From Verrucomicrobiales bacterium (GTDB lineage Bacteria; Verrucomicrobiota; Verrucomicrobiia; Limisphaerales; UBA9464), in the NCBI GenBank assembly GCA_003445095.1, contig DLVS01000586.1, forward strand, positions 1-14,107: a DNA stretch of 14,107 nucleotides, given 5' to 3'. Under the pieces are notes generated by a model that did no database searches, was not told the DNA's origin, and saw only the letters and a list, made by a program, of their open reading frames with translations. Shown piece after piece: positions 1 through 8,209 of the stretch; the stretch's first letter is position 1; every line of letters starts with the position of its first letter. The translations under genes and the position numbers were made by a program.

Positions 1-3000
1 ATCCGGGACCAGAAGGTCGCGACCGAAACGACGTGGCCCAACTTCGATACCGAGGTGTTGGGCGGTGATTATCAGGATCACTATGGCAAAGGGCCGGGCA
101 AAACCACCGTGGTGAAAGTCATTCGGGAAACGGCGGGAAATCCCATCCTCAAGCACGTCGCTCCCGAGTTCCGGTCGGAATCGCATCTTTATCGAAGTCG
201 CAATCTGATTCAGACCGTGACGCCGTTACTAACCGGCCAAACGGAGGACGGAAAATCCGAAGTAGAGCCCGTGGCGTGGATCAACACGCGAGATAACCAC
301 CGGGTCTTTTATACGTCGTTGGGAGGCCCGGAAGATTTTGCCGATCCGAATTTTCGCCATCTGCTCCTCAACGGAATTCTGTGGGCGATGAACGATTTCA
401 TTCCCCCGGCCGGGAGCGCGGGCGGCCCCGCCCGCACGACTCCCGCCGCCAAGACGACGGAACCCAAGCCGCAAGCTTCGGCGACTTCAAGTACGCCAAC
501 GACACCAACTCCCAACGCGGCGACAGCCCCAACGACGAGCCCAGAACAGTTGGGCCCGCTCAGCCCCGAGGAATCGGCCAAGTCCTTTCAAGTCTTCGAT
601 GACCTCGTGTTCGAACAAGTCCTTGCCGAGCCGCTCATCGCGCAACCAGTTTTCCTCACCTTCGACGAGCGCGGTCGAATGTGGGTGGTGGAGTATCGGC
701 AATATCCGGACCCCGCCGGCGTGAAAATGGTGAGCCGCGACAATTTTTGGCGTGCGGTCTATGACAAGGTGCCCGATCCGCCGCCCCGCGGAGTTCGCGG
801 CGCCGACAGAATCACGATTCACGAGGATACCGACGGCGACGGAACGTTCGATCGTCACAAGACCTTTATGGACGGACTCAACATTGCCACGAGCGTCGCC
901 TTCGGACGCGGCGGTGTCTTCGTGTTGAATCCGCCGTATCTGCTGTTTTATCCAGACGCCAATCGGGACGACGTGCCTGATGGTGATCCCAAAGTATTGC
1001 TGTCGGGATTCGGGCTCGAGGACACCCATTCGGTCGCCAACTCGCTGCGTTGGGGACCGGATGGGTGGCTTTACGGCTGCCAAGGTTCGACGGTGACCGG
1101 AAACATTTTGGTTTATGAAGAGGATGGGAAGGTGATGCCGGAGAGTCAGTGGTCAGTGGTCAGTGGTCAGTCGCTTCCACAGACCGCGGACCACGGACCA
1201 GCGACCACTCCGATGCGGCCCATTTATTCGCAGGGTCAGAACATCTGGCGTTATCATCCCGAGAAACGGATTTACGAAGTCTTCAGTGAAGGAGGTGGGA
1301 ATGCGTTTGGGCTCGAGATTGATTCTGCGGGCCGGATTTTCAGCGGCCACAACGGCGGCAATACGCGCGGGTTCCATTACCAACAGGGCGCGTATCTGCA
1401 AAAGGGGTTCGACAAACACGGGCCGCTCTCGAATCCGTATGCTTTCGGCTATTTCCCTCAGATGCCCCACAACGACGTGGATCGGTTCACGCACAATTTC
1501 CTGATCTACGATAGCGGCGCGCTCGGCCCAAACTATCAGGGAAAGCTCTTCGGCGTGGAGCCGCTTCAGGGTCGGATCGTGATGAGTGAGATCACTCCGG
1601 ACGGCTCAACCTTTCGGACGCGCGATCTCGGACACCCGGTGAAGAGTGCCGACAAATGGTTTCGTCCAGTGGACATCAAACTGGGCCCCGACGGCGCGAT
1701 CTACGTGTGTGACTGGTACGATCGGCAGGTAAATCACTATCGCAACCACGAGGGTCAGATCGATCAGAGCAATGGGAGAATCTATCGGTTGCGGCCGAGA
1801 GGGGGCTTGGAAGGAAGACTGACTGGCAACGCCTCCTATCCGCCTGAACGGTTGGTGGCCGAGGCGCAGGAATCCTCCCGCTGGTATCAGCAGACGGCCG
1901 TAAGACTATTGGGAGATCGCGGAGACCAGTCACAGGTTCCCGCACTCAGGGCGGCGCTTCGGGAGGCCCGCGATCCCGCTAGAGATGCTCTTTATACCGT
2001 ATCCTTGCTGGGTCCGGCCCAACGCGCGAAGGCGTTGGGCTCGCTCTGGGCGCTGAATGCCTGCGGGGGATTCTCGGCGGAGGACACCGAATTCTGCCTC
2101 AATCACTGGGTCCCGGAAGTTAGGCTCTGGACGGTCCGTCTGGTGGGCGATGGCAGGAAAGCGAACCCGGCACTGGCTAGAAAAATTGCAGACCTCGCCG
2201 CCACCGAACCTAACATCGAAGTCCGGGCCCAGCTCGCTTCAACCGCAAAGCGACTGCCCGCTGCCGAGGCGATGCCCATCATCAAGGCCTTGCTGGCGCA
2301 CGACGCGGATGCCAGCGATCCGCGACAACCCTTGTTGTTGTGGTGGGCCATTGAGGACAAATGCAGCACGGATCGGGAGGCAGTGCTCGGAGTGTTTTCG
2401 GATCGCGAACTCTGGCGAGCTCCGATCGTACAGACTGCGATCCTCTCCCGACTGATGCGCCGATTCGCGGCGACGGGGAAGCGGGAAGACTTGTTGACTT
2501 GCGCCAAACTCTTCGCGCTCTCACCTGGTTCAGAACAGACGGCCCAGCTCACGCGCGGATTTGAAGAAGCCTATAAGGGCCGGCCGCTGACGGGTCTGCC
2601 CGATGAGTTGATTCAGGCGATGGAGCAGGCCGGCGGGGAATCGGTTCTAATTGGCGCACGCCGAGGCAAACCGGCCGCCGTTACTCAAGCTCTGGCAACC
2701 ATTACTGATCCTTCGGCGGACGCCTCGCTGCGCTTGCAGTTGATCAGCGTGTTTGGAGAGGTCCGCCAACCGTCGGCCGTACCTGCTCTACTCGCGGTGG
2801 CGCGCGATGCAAAGGCAGTCGAACTTCGACGCGCCGCACTGGGGGCGTTGCAGTTGTACGATTCCCCGGAGATTGCCGCCGAAGTCTTGACCCAACTTCC
2901 CACCTATCCGGCGGAGATTCGGCCAGCCGCGTTCGGGTTGTTGACAAGTCGCCCAGCTTGGTCCCTGGCCCTCCTCAAGGCGGTTGAGTCCGGACAGGTT

Positions 3001-3624
3001 CCCAAGCCTTCCGTTTCGGCCGACACCGTTCGCCAGATGATGAAGCTGGCAAATGCCGAGGCACCGGCGGGCGGTTCGGTCACGACTCGTGACGACGTCC
3101 ATCGTCTCACAACACAACTATGGCCCAACGTGCGTGAGGCCACTTCCGCCGAGAAAGAGCAAGAGATCGCGCGACTGGCGGAGGTCATCAACTTGACGAC
3201 CGGTTCTCCCTACAACGGCAAAAAGCTCTTCTTGGAGAACTGCGGTGTCTGTCATCGCCTTTTTGGAAAGGGGGCTGAGATCGGACCCGACCTTACGGTT
3301 TATCAGCGCACGGATCTCGGGAATCTGCTATTGAACATCGTGAATCCGGGGGCAGAAATCCGTGAGGGTTACGAGAGCTTTTCGGCTGAAACGAAAGACG
3401 GCCGCCTCCTGACGGGTTTCCTCGCCGACCAGGACACCCGAATGGTTGTGCTGAGAACGCCGGACGGTCACACCGTGCCCTTGCCGCGAGGCGAGTTAAA
3501 ATCCTTGGAGCCAGCGGGGGCTTCGCTGATGCCCGAGGGATTGCTTAGCAGTCTGAGCGACCAACAAGTCCGCGATTTGTTCGCCTACTTGCGCAGTACG
3601 CAGCCGCTGAATGATGGGAATTGA
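1..3624 (+). CDS. ThuA-like / PVC-type membrane-bound dehydrogenase / HEAT / heme c fusion protein (5' partial)
   Basis: The frame is open from base 1 (first codon ATC), so the true start lies upstream; the GTG at 55 is internal. Numbering from base 1, 1207 residues are visible. Residues 1-132 match the C-terminal part of a ThuA-like (glutamine-amidotransferase fold) domain, ending in FYTSLGGPEDF and LLLNGILWAMND. An Ala/Pro/Thr-rich linker (about 135-185) follows. Residues 190-600 are the beta-propeller-like 'putative membrane-bound dehydrogenase' domain of Planctomycetes/Verrucomicrobia, with a Ca-binding-type loop DTDGDGTFD and the motifs FSGHNGGNTRGF, HGPLSNPYAFGYFP and GPDGAIYVCDWYD. HEAT-like helical repeats fill about 625-1030. 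The C-terminal heme domain has CGVCH at 1081-1085, GPDLT, and a possible axial Met1177 in SLMPEGLL. Role inferred: exported oxidation of a sugar or alcohol with electron transfer to its own heme; substrate unknown. A 22-codon insert (residues 382-403) is described separately. The gene is convergent with pyruvate carboxylase. Confidence 0.9.
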   Translation: MRDQKVATETTWPNFDTEVLGGDYQDHYGKGPGKTTVVKVIRETAGNPILKHVAPEFRSESHLYRSRNLIQTVTPLLTGQTEDGKSEVEPVAWINTRDNHRVFYTSLGGPEDFADPNFRHLLLNGILWAMNDFIPPAGSAGGPARTTPAAKTTEPKPQASATSSTPTTPTPNAATAPTTSPEQLGPLSPEESAKSFQVFDDLVFEQVLAEPLIAQPVFLTFDERGRMWVVEYRQYPDPAGVKMVSRDNFWRAVYDKVPDPPPRGVRGADRITIHEDTDGDGTFDRHKTFMDGLNIATSVAFGRGGVFVLNPPYLLFYPDANRDDVPDGDPKVLLSGFGLEDTHSVANSLRWGPDGWLYGCQGSTVTGNILVYEEDGKVMPESQWSVVSGQSLPQTADHGPATTPMRPIYSQGQNIWRYHPEKRIYEVFSEGGGNAFGLEIDSAGRIFSGHNGGNTRGFHYQQGAYLQKGFDKHGPLSNPYAFGYFPQMPHNDVDRFTHNFLIYDSGALGPNYQGKLFGVEPLQGRIVMSEITPDGSTFRTRDLGHPVKSADKWFRPVDIKLGPDGAIYVCDWYDRQVNHYRNHEGQIDQSNGRIYRLRPRGGLEGRLTGNASYPPERLVAEAQESSRWYQQTAVRLLGDRGDQSQVPALRAALREARDPARDALYTVSLLGPAQRAKALGSLWALNACGGFSAEDTEFCLNHWVPEVRLWTVRLVGDGRKANPALARKIADLAATEPNIEVRAQLASTAKRLPAAEAMPIIKALLAHDADASDPRQPLLLWWAIEDKCSTDREAVLGVFSDRELWRAPIVQTAILSRLMRRFAATGKREDLLTCAKLFALSPGSEQTAQLTRGFEEAYKGRPLTGLPDELIQAMEQAGGESVLIGARRGKPAAVTQALATITDPSADASLRLQLISVFGEVRQPSAVPALLAVARDAKAVELRRAALGALQLYDSPEIAAEVLTQLPTYPAEIRPAAFGLLTSRPAWSLALLKAVESGQVPKPSVSADTVRQMMKLANAEAPAGGSVTTRDDVHRLTTQLWPNVREATSAEKEQEIARLAEVINLTTGSPYNGKKLFLENCGVCHRLFGKGAEIGPDLTVYQRTDLGNLLLNIVNPGAEIREGYESFSAETKDGRLLTGFLADQDTRMVVLRTPDGHTVPLPRGELKSLEPAGASLMPEGLLSSLSDQQVRDLFAYLRSTQPLNDGN
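1144..1209 (+). repeat. In-frame palindromic 7-mer repeat element inside the dehydrogenase gene
   Basis: The left half (1145-1171) is 3.9 tandem copies of GTCAGTG. The right half (1182-1209) is four 7-base units, GACCGCG, GACCACG, GACCAGC and GACCACT. Read as AGTGGTC, the left unit is the exact reverse complement of the last right unit, so the halves can fold into an imperfect hairpin around a roughly 10-base loop. The stretch is 66 bases (22 codons) and keeps the frame, adding the peptide stretches QWSVVSGQ and TADHGPATT just before the conserved QGQNIWRYHPE motif. As I recall the family, that spot normally has a short loop. I also recall similar GTCAGTG/GACCACG arrays in other environmental bacterial genomes, but could not search for them here. 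Confidence 0.8.
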
Positions 3625-3687
3625 GTGACGCTGCGCTTAGCGGGAGCGCGTGCCTCGGGTGGCGATGACGTCACACGAACGCATTCA

Positions 3688-6600
3688 TCACGAGCGCAGT
3701 TTGAGCAGCAAGTCCTTGCTCTCCACGGTTTCTCCCACTTGAACTAGGATTTCCGCCACCACGCCATCGGCCGCCGCGGTCACCGTGGTCTGCATCTTCA
3801 TGGCTTCCATCATTAACAGTTTGTCGCCTCGATTGATTTTTTGCCCCACCGAGACGGCGATGGCCGCCACCAAACCCGGAATCGGCGCCCCGATTTGTAG
3901 CGGGTCCGCCAGGTCAGCTTTCACTCGGCTGCGCGCCTGGGGCGCCACCTTTCGGTCACTGATGTAGGTCTCGCGAGTGATGCCGTTCAATTCGTACGTC
4001 ACCGTTCGCCGACCGTCCTTGTCGGGGTCGCTAACGTTGACGAGGCGGACGATGAGTGTCTTGCCTTCCTCAATATTGACTGCGATTTCCTCACCCCGGC
4101 GCAGTCCGTAAAAGAATGCCGGCGTGGGAAGCACACTGACATCGCTGTACTCGCGGAGGTGCTTGGAGAAATCGGCGAACACCTGCGGATACATCAGGTG
4201 ACTGAAGACGTCGTCTTCGGTGATTTCACGCTTCAGCCGCTCGGCCAGCTCCTTGCGCAGTTTTTCCAAATTGACGGGCGGGACACTGCCGCCCGGGACA
4301 ATTCCCTTCGCGCAATTCTTCTGCGCCTCGGCCGCTCGCTTCTCACCCAACACCACCCGCTGCACCGCTTCGGGCCAGCCCCCCTGCGGCCAACCCAACC
4401 CACCGCTCAGCATGTCGATGACACTCTCCGGAAACGGCGTCGTGCCTGGCTCCAGGTTGACGACGTCGGCGGGCTTGATGCCGCGGCTGAAGAGGAACAG
4501 GGCCATGTCACCTACCACCTTGCTCGACGGCGTCACCTTCACGATGTCACCGAACAACTGATTTACCTCGGTGTACGTCCGGGAGATTTCCGGCCAGCGG
4601 GACAACACTCCCATGCTGGCCGCTTGTTCACGCAAGTTGGTGTACTGGCCGCCGGGCATTTCGTGGAGATAGACTTCGGCCGAGCCCGTTTTCGGCGCGG
4701 TATCGAACGGAGCGTAGAACTCGCGGACTTTTTCCCAATAATCGGAAAACTCCGCGAGCGCCTGAACCTCCAGTTTGGTGTCGCGGGGCGTGTGTTGCAG
4801 CGAGGCGACGACGGAATTCATGTTGGGCTGCGACGTACTTCCGGACATCGCGGCGAGAGCCAAGTCAACGACGTCCACGCCCGCATCCGAGGCATTCAGG
4901 ATCGCTGCAGCCTGCACTCCGGCGGTGTCGTGGGTGTGGAAGTGGACCGGAATCGCGAGTTCTTCTTTAAGCGCCTTGACCAGTTTCTTGGCGGCGAACG
5001 GTCGGCACAGGCCCGCCATGTCCTTGATGGCGAGAAAATGCGCGCCCATCCGCTCCAGTTCCTTAGCCAACTTGACGTAGTACTTCAGCGAATGCTTGTC
5101 GCGGCGCTCATCCAAAATGTCCCCAGTATAACAGATGGCCGCCTCGCAGATCGCGTGCGTTTCGTGAACCGCTTCCATCGCCACGCGCAGATTGGGCGTG
5201 TAATTGAGCGAATCAAAAATGCGGAACAGATCCATGCCCGAAGCCGCCGCGTGCTTCACGAAACCGGACACGACGTTGTTGGGATAATTGGAGTAGCCAA
5301 CCGCATTGGCTCCCCGGAACAGCATTTGAAAGCAGATGTTGGGAATCTTAGCTCGTAACTGGCGAAGCCGTTCCCACGGGTCCTCGTTGAGAAACCGCAT
5401 CGCCGTGTCAAACGTCGCTCCACCCCACATCTCCAGGGAGAACAGTCCCGTCTTCACATCCCCCAACCGCCGTGCCAAAGCGTCGGCACATGCCAGCATG
5501 TCGTACGACCGGACCCGCGTGGCCATCAACGATTGATGAGCGTCGCGGAAGGTAGTGTCCGTGACGAGCAGGCGCTTCTGTTGCAGCGTCCAATCCGCGA
5601 ACTTCTTAGCGCCCAGTTCGAGCAGAAGATCGCGGGTTCCCTTGGGGATCGGTCCCGCCGGATTGGCGCTCGCGGGAGGAAGCGCGATCGCGAAGGGTGT
5701 CTTGGGCTGAAAGCCCTTGGCGTGGGGATTGCCGTTGACAATGACGTTGCCCAAGAAGCTGAGCAGTTTCGTCGCGCGATCCTTGCGGGTTTTGAAAAGG
5801 AAGAGCTCCGGAGTCGTGTCAATCAGCGTCGTGGTGGCCTGGCCCGTCCGGAATTCGGCATGGTGGATGACGTTCTCAAGAAAGGGAATGTTGGTCTTAA
5901 CTCCGCGAATCCGGAACTCGGACAGGGCACGATGCATTCGGTCGAGTGTAATTTCATAACTCTGTCCGGAGGCAATGACCTTCACGAGCAATGAATCGTA
6001 GAAGGGCGTAATCACCGCGCCGGAATAGCCCATGGCACCGTCGAGCCGGATGCCGAAGCCGCCGGGCGAACGATAGGCGAGGAGTTTGCCGTAGTCCGGA
6101 GTGAATTTGTTCTCCGGGTCTTCGGTGGTCACCCGGCATTGGATCGCATAGCCGTTGCGAGGAATTTGGTTCTGCGCCGGCATGCCTACTTCACGCGAAT
6201 GCAACGAGTGCCCCTGGGCAATGAGGATTTGGGCCCGTACCAAATCCAGGCCGGTGATCACTTCCGTCACCGTGTGTTCGACCTGAATCCGCGGATTCAT
6301 CTCGATGAAGAACCACTGGTGGTTGTCCAGGTCGTAGAGAAACTCGATCGTGCCGGCATTGTTGTAGCGAATGTCACGCGCGATGCGGGTCGCGGCGTCG
6401 CAGAGTTCGCGGATGATGTTTTCTGGCAGTCCGTAGCTCGGAGCGACTTCGATGACCTTTTGGTGTCGGCGTTGGACCGAACAATCTCGTTCGTGGAGGT
6501 GAACGACGTTGCCGTGTTGGTCGCCGAGTATTTGCACCTCGATGTGTTTCGCGCGGGGAATGTACTTCTCGAGGAACACCGCGGGATTTCCGAACGCGCG

Positions 6601-7218
6601 TCCGGCTTCGCCCTGGGCTTCGTCGAGCAACGTGGCCAATTCCGACTCCTTCCGAACCACCCGCATGCCCCGACCGCCGCCTCCGAACGCCGCCTTGATG
6701 ATCAGCGGAAAGCCGATGGCCTTCGCCGCCTTGAGGGATGCCGCGCGTTCCGAGACGGGCTCCTTCGTTGCGGGCAATGTGGGAACTCCCAAACGGTCGG
6801 CGACGGCCCGTGCCGCAGTTTTGTCTCCCATCATGTCGAGCAACTCTGGGCTGGGGCCGACAAATGCGATGCCGGCGCGCTGACATGCCCGCGCAAACTC
6901 AGGATTCTCGCTGAGGAATCCGTAGCCTGGGTGAATGGCGTCCACCCCTTTCTCCTTCGCGACCTCCACGATGCCGTCGATATCGAGATACGCCGCCACC
7001 GGTCCTTTGCCTTGACCCACCAGATACGATTCATCGGCTTTGAAGCGGTGGATCGAAAAACGGTCCTCCTGGGCGTAGATGGCGACGGTGCGCAAGCGAA
7101 GTTCGGTGCCCGCTCGAAAAATGCGGACGGCAATCTCAGAACGATTGGCCGCCATGAGTTTCTTGAACTCCCGGCGGGCGGACGGCGAAGAAGAAGGCGA
7201 AGATGTTCGATGCGGCAT
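3688..7218 (-). CDS. pyc: Pyruvate carboxylase, single-chain (EC 6.4.1.1)
   Basis: Cytoplasmic biotin enzyme that carboxylates pyruvate to oxaloacetate with ATP and bicarbonate, feeding the TCA cycle and gluconeogenesis. The 1176 residues are full length for the one-polypeptide type. Biotin carboxylase (about 18-480) has ANRSEIAVRIFRA, HPGYGFLSEN, the ATP-grasp loop GGGGRGMRVV (179-188) and EMNPRIQVEHTVTE (306-319). Carboxyltransferase (about 550-830) has TTFRDAHQSLMATR (555-568), so Asp559 is a metal ligand; Lys731 in KDMAGL is the expected carbamylated lysine, and His761/His763 in HFHTHDTAG are the metal histidines. The biotinyl domain (about 1100-1176) has EAMKM with Lys1141 as biotin site. 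The ATG at 7218 is chosen because the first beta strand (FKKLM) precedes the internal Met22. The result is a Ser/Pro/Arg-rich leader of about 17 residues, with no clear Shine-Dalgarno. Neighbours show no functional link. Confidence 0.97.
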   Translation of the reverse strand: MPHRTSSPSSSPSARREFKKLMAANRSEIAVRIFRAGTELRLRTVAIYAQEDRFSIHRFKADESYLVGQGKGPVAAYLDIDGIVEVAKEKGVDAIHPGYGFLSENPEFARACQRAGIAFVGPSPELLDMMGDKTAARAVADRLGVPTLPATKEPVSERAASLKAAKAIGFPLIIKAAFGGGGRGMRVVRKESELATLLDEAQGEAGRAFGNPAVFLEKYIPRAKHIEVQILGDQHGNVVHLHERDCSVQRRHQKVIEVAPSYGLPENIIRELCDAATRIARDIRYNNAGTIEFLYDLDNHQWFFIEMNPRIQVEHTVTEVITGLDLVRAQILIAQGHSLHSREVGMPAQNQIPRNGYAIQCRVTTEDPENKFTPDYGKLLAYRSPGGFGIRLDGAMGYSGAVITPFYDSLLVKVIASGQSYEITLDRMHRALSEFRIRGVKTNIPFLENVIHHAEFRTGQATTTLIDTTPELFLFKTRKDRATKLLSFLGNVIVNGNPHAKGFQPKTPFAIALPPASANPAGPIPKGTRDLLLELGAKKFADWTLQQKRLLVTDTTFRDAHQSLMATRVRSYDMLACADALARRLGDVKTGLFSLEMWGGATFDTAMRFLNEDPWERLRQLRAKIPNICFQMLFRGANAVGYSNYPNNVVSGFVKHAAASGMDLFRIFDSLNYTPNLRVAMEAVHETHAICEAAICYTGDILDERRDKHSLKYYVKLAKELERMGAHFLAIKDMAGLCRPFAAKKLVKALKEELAIPVHFHTHDTAGVQAAAILNASDAGVDVVDLALAAMSGSTSQPNMNSVVASLQHTPRDTKLEVQALAEFSDYWEKVREFYAPFDTAPKTGSAEVYLHEMPGGQYTNLREQAASMGVLSRWPEISRTYTEVNQLFGDIVKVTPSSKVVGDMALFLFSRGIKPADVVNLEPGTTPFPESVIDMLSGGLGWPQGGWPEAVQRVVLGEKRAAEAQKNCAKGIVPGGSVPPVNLEKLRKELAERLKREITEDDVFSHLMYPQVFADFSKHLREYSDVSVLPTPAFFYGLRRGEEIAVNIEEGKTLIVRLVNVSDPDKDGRRTVTYELNGITRETYISDRKVAPQARSRVKADLADPLQIGAPIPGLVAAIAVSVGQKINRGDKLLMMEAMKMQTTVTAAADGVVAEILVQVGETVESKDLLLKLRS

Positions 7219-7588
7219 AAGCAGCGGGCGGAGGGTACGGATTAATGGGGAATTGTCGGCAGAAGAATGTGTCGAACGTGGTAGGGCTGAGTTTCACCAC
7301 GGCCGCATTCAATTCCGCCAGGTGTGTCGAGTTGCGGCGGGGAACGAGGGAAGCGCCTTACGGGTGGGGTTGCCCAGGTTGCCCCACCGCGACTCCACGC
7401 GAGCTGCGGATTCGATGGGGGGTGAGGTTTACCACGTGAGACGTGTTGAAACTCGCCCCAACCACCGTGAATCGCGCGAGGAGCACGCCAAAGAAATCGG
7501 AAGACAAATCCTTGGGGAAAGTGCGCTGGACTTATCCCTGCGCCGGAAAGAGCGGTAGTGGAAGCACCGCGGGCTGCCGCCCACTCGA
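7219..7588. other. Intergenic region upstream of pyc, no convincing gene
   Basis: Frames here have low-complexity, shadow-like translations and I call no gene. It should hold the pyc promoter (minus strand), but no -35/-10 pair with normal spacing was found; a TCGACA hexamer lies on the minus strand without a well-placed partner. Three small inverted repeats are visible. GGTGGGG/CCCCACC (7363-7369 and 7382-7388) has a 12-base loop. CACGT-GAG-ACGTG spans 7433-7445. GCGGTAG/CTGCCGC (7552-7558 and 7574-7580, one wobble pair) lies just past the 3' end of the zinc-ribbon gene and could be a weak terminator, although its minus-strand RNA has one mismatch and only a short U-rich tail. Confidence 0.5.
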
Positions 7589-7804
7589 TCAATTACTGAG
7601 AAACCAGTGAATGAATCCACAATGGTCGCAAACGAGGCAGGACGCCTGGCGGTCCATCCACTCCGGATTCATCGAGGTAACCAAGGCAGTGGCAATGTGC
7701 GAACGCCGCTTGTGAAAGGATTCGTGTCCGCACATCAGACACTTGAGCTGATGGCCATCCACCTCGACGGAGGCGGCATTCGTCTTGAGGGAAGTTAGCG
7801 ACAT
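7589..7804 (-). CDS. Small zinc-ribbon protein (71 aa)
   Basis: A short cytoplasmic protein with two CxxC knuckles, CLMC at residues 22-25 and CDHC at 59-62, about 33 residues apart, followed by GFIHWF at the C-terminus. This matches small bacterial zinc-ribbon proteins that end in a CxxCGYxHWF-type motif, whose function is mostly unknown; nucleic-acid or protein binding is a guess. The frame stays open upstream to 7990, but residues encoded there are Arg/Pro/Ser-rich and shadow-like. The ATG at 7804 gives a compact protein starting MSLTSLKTNAASVEVDGH, with a weak GGA eight bases before it. The gene stands alone: pyc ends far downstream on the same strand, and the PPC-repeat gene is divergent. 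Confidence 0.7.
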   Translation of the reverse strand: MSLTSLKTNAASVEVDGHQLKCLMCGHESFHKRRSHIATALVTSMNPEWMDRQASCLVCDHCGFIHWFLSN

Positions 7805-8209
7805 GGTGATCCGGGGAAGGCGGGGCGCCCCGTCCGAAACCTTCCCCTCAAAGAGCGGAAATGGCGACCGGATTTCGGCAACGCACCCATGGAGTGGCGA
7901 CAAGCTAGCCACAGTCGGCCGGACAAGGGAAGTGCGGTGTTCGGACTGGCCGATTGCTCCACACCGAACATCCGACACGAGATTCATCACCAGAATCTGC
8001 GAAACTCCACCGATTCGCCAATCACCAAGCTAAACCAAAAACCAAGGGCGGGTGGGCAGGTCGCCTCACGGTCCGGGGCTCCTTGAGGGCATTGCCTGGA
8101 ACCAAAAGAGTCGAACGATGACGTTGCTGGCATCCAGCCGGAACATCTGCCGAGGTCACCACTTCAAGGCAATGCTCCCGATGCTAAAACCCAGTCATTT
8201 CAGGAGCCC
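7805..8209. promoter_or_regulatory. Divergent intergenic region with a 9-bp inverted repeat
   Basis: This 405-base spacer separates the minus-strand zinc-ribbon gene from the plus-strand PPC-repeat gene and should carry promoters for both. No clear sigma-70-type hexamer pair was found. One inverted repeat stands out: GGTGTTCGG (7936-7944) and CCGAACATC (7964-7972), which pair over 9 bases with one G-T wobble around a 19-base loop. An alternative pairing, CGGTGT/ACACCG, uses the same bases. It could be an operator or simply a chance hairpin. No gene is supported here. Confidence 0.4.
8202..8206 (+). promoter_or_regulatory. Ribosome binding site of the PPC-repeat gene
   Basis: AGGAG is followed by only three bases (CCC) before the ATG at 8210. 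The spacing is shorter than usual, but no other ATG, GTG or TTG occurs in this frame between here and the signal segment, so this site fixes the start. Confidence 0.55.

Noticed and set aside
487..1083. Minus-strand 198-codon frame opposite the dehydrogenase gene
   Set aside because: Covers conserved domain sequence on the other strand and shows no protein-like motifs.
1145..1209. CRISPR or simple tandem-repeat array
   Set aside because: Units are 7 bases with no spacers and the two halves are inverted to each other, so it is a palindromic repeat, not a CRISPR array.
3633..3649. Bidirectional terminator between the dehydrogenase gene and pyc
   Set aside because: GCGCT/AGCGC gives only a 5-bp stem around 7 bases with no T tract, too weak to call although a terminator is expected between convergent genes.
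4159..5358. Long plus-strand open frame of 399 codons opposite pyc
   Set aside because: It lies wholly antisense to an intact, motif-complete pyruvate carboxylase, and its translation is Arg/Gly/Leu-rich with no recognisable domain. This is a GC-rich shadow frame.
7153..7155. Alternative pyc start at the internal Met22
   Set aside because: It would remove the FKKLM strand that normally precedes ANRxEIA in biotin carboxylases.
6139..7245. Plus-strand open frame of 368 codons opposite the biotin carboxylase domain
   Set aside because: Same reason: antisense shadow of a clearly coding strand, with no motifs.
7219..7330. Sigma-70-type promoter for pyc
   Set aside because: A TCGACA hexamer is present on the minus strand, but the nearest -10-like hexamers are 12 or 23 bases away, outside the usual spacing.
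7242..7592. Minus-strand 116-codon frame upstream of pyc
   Set aside because: Low-complexity Arg/Pro/Gly-rich translation with no domain and no ribosome site; the region is better read as intergenic.
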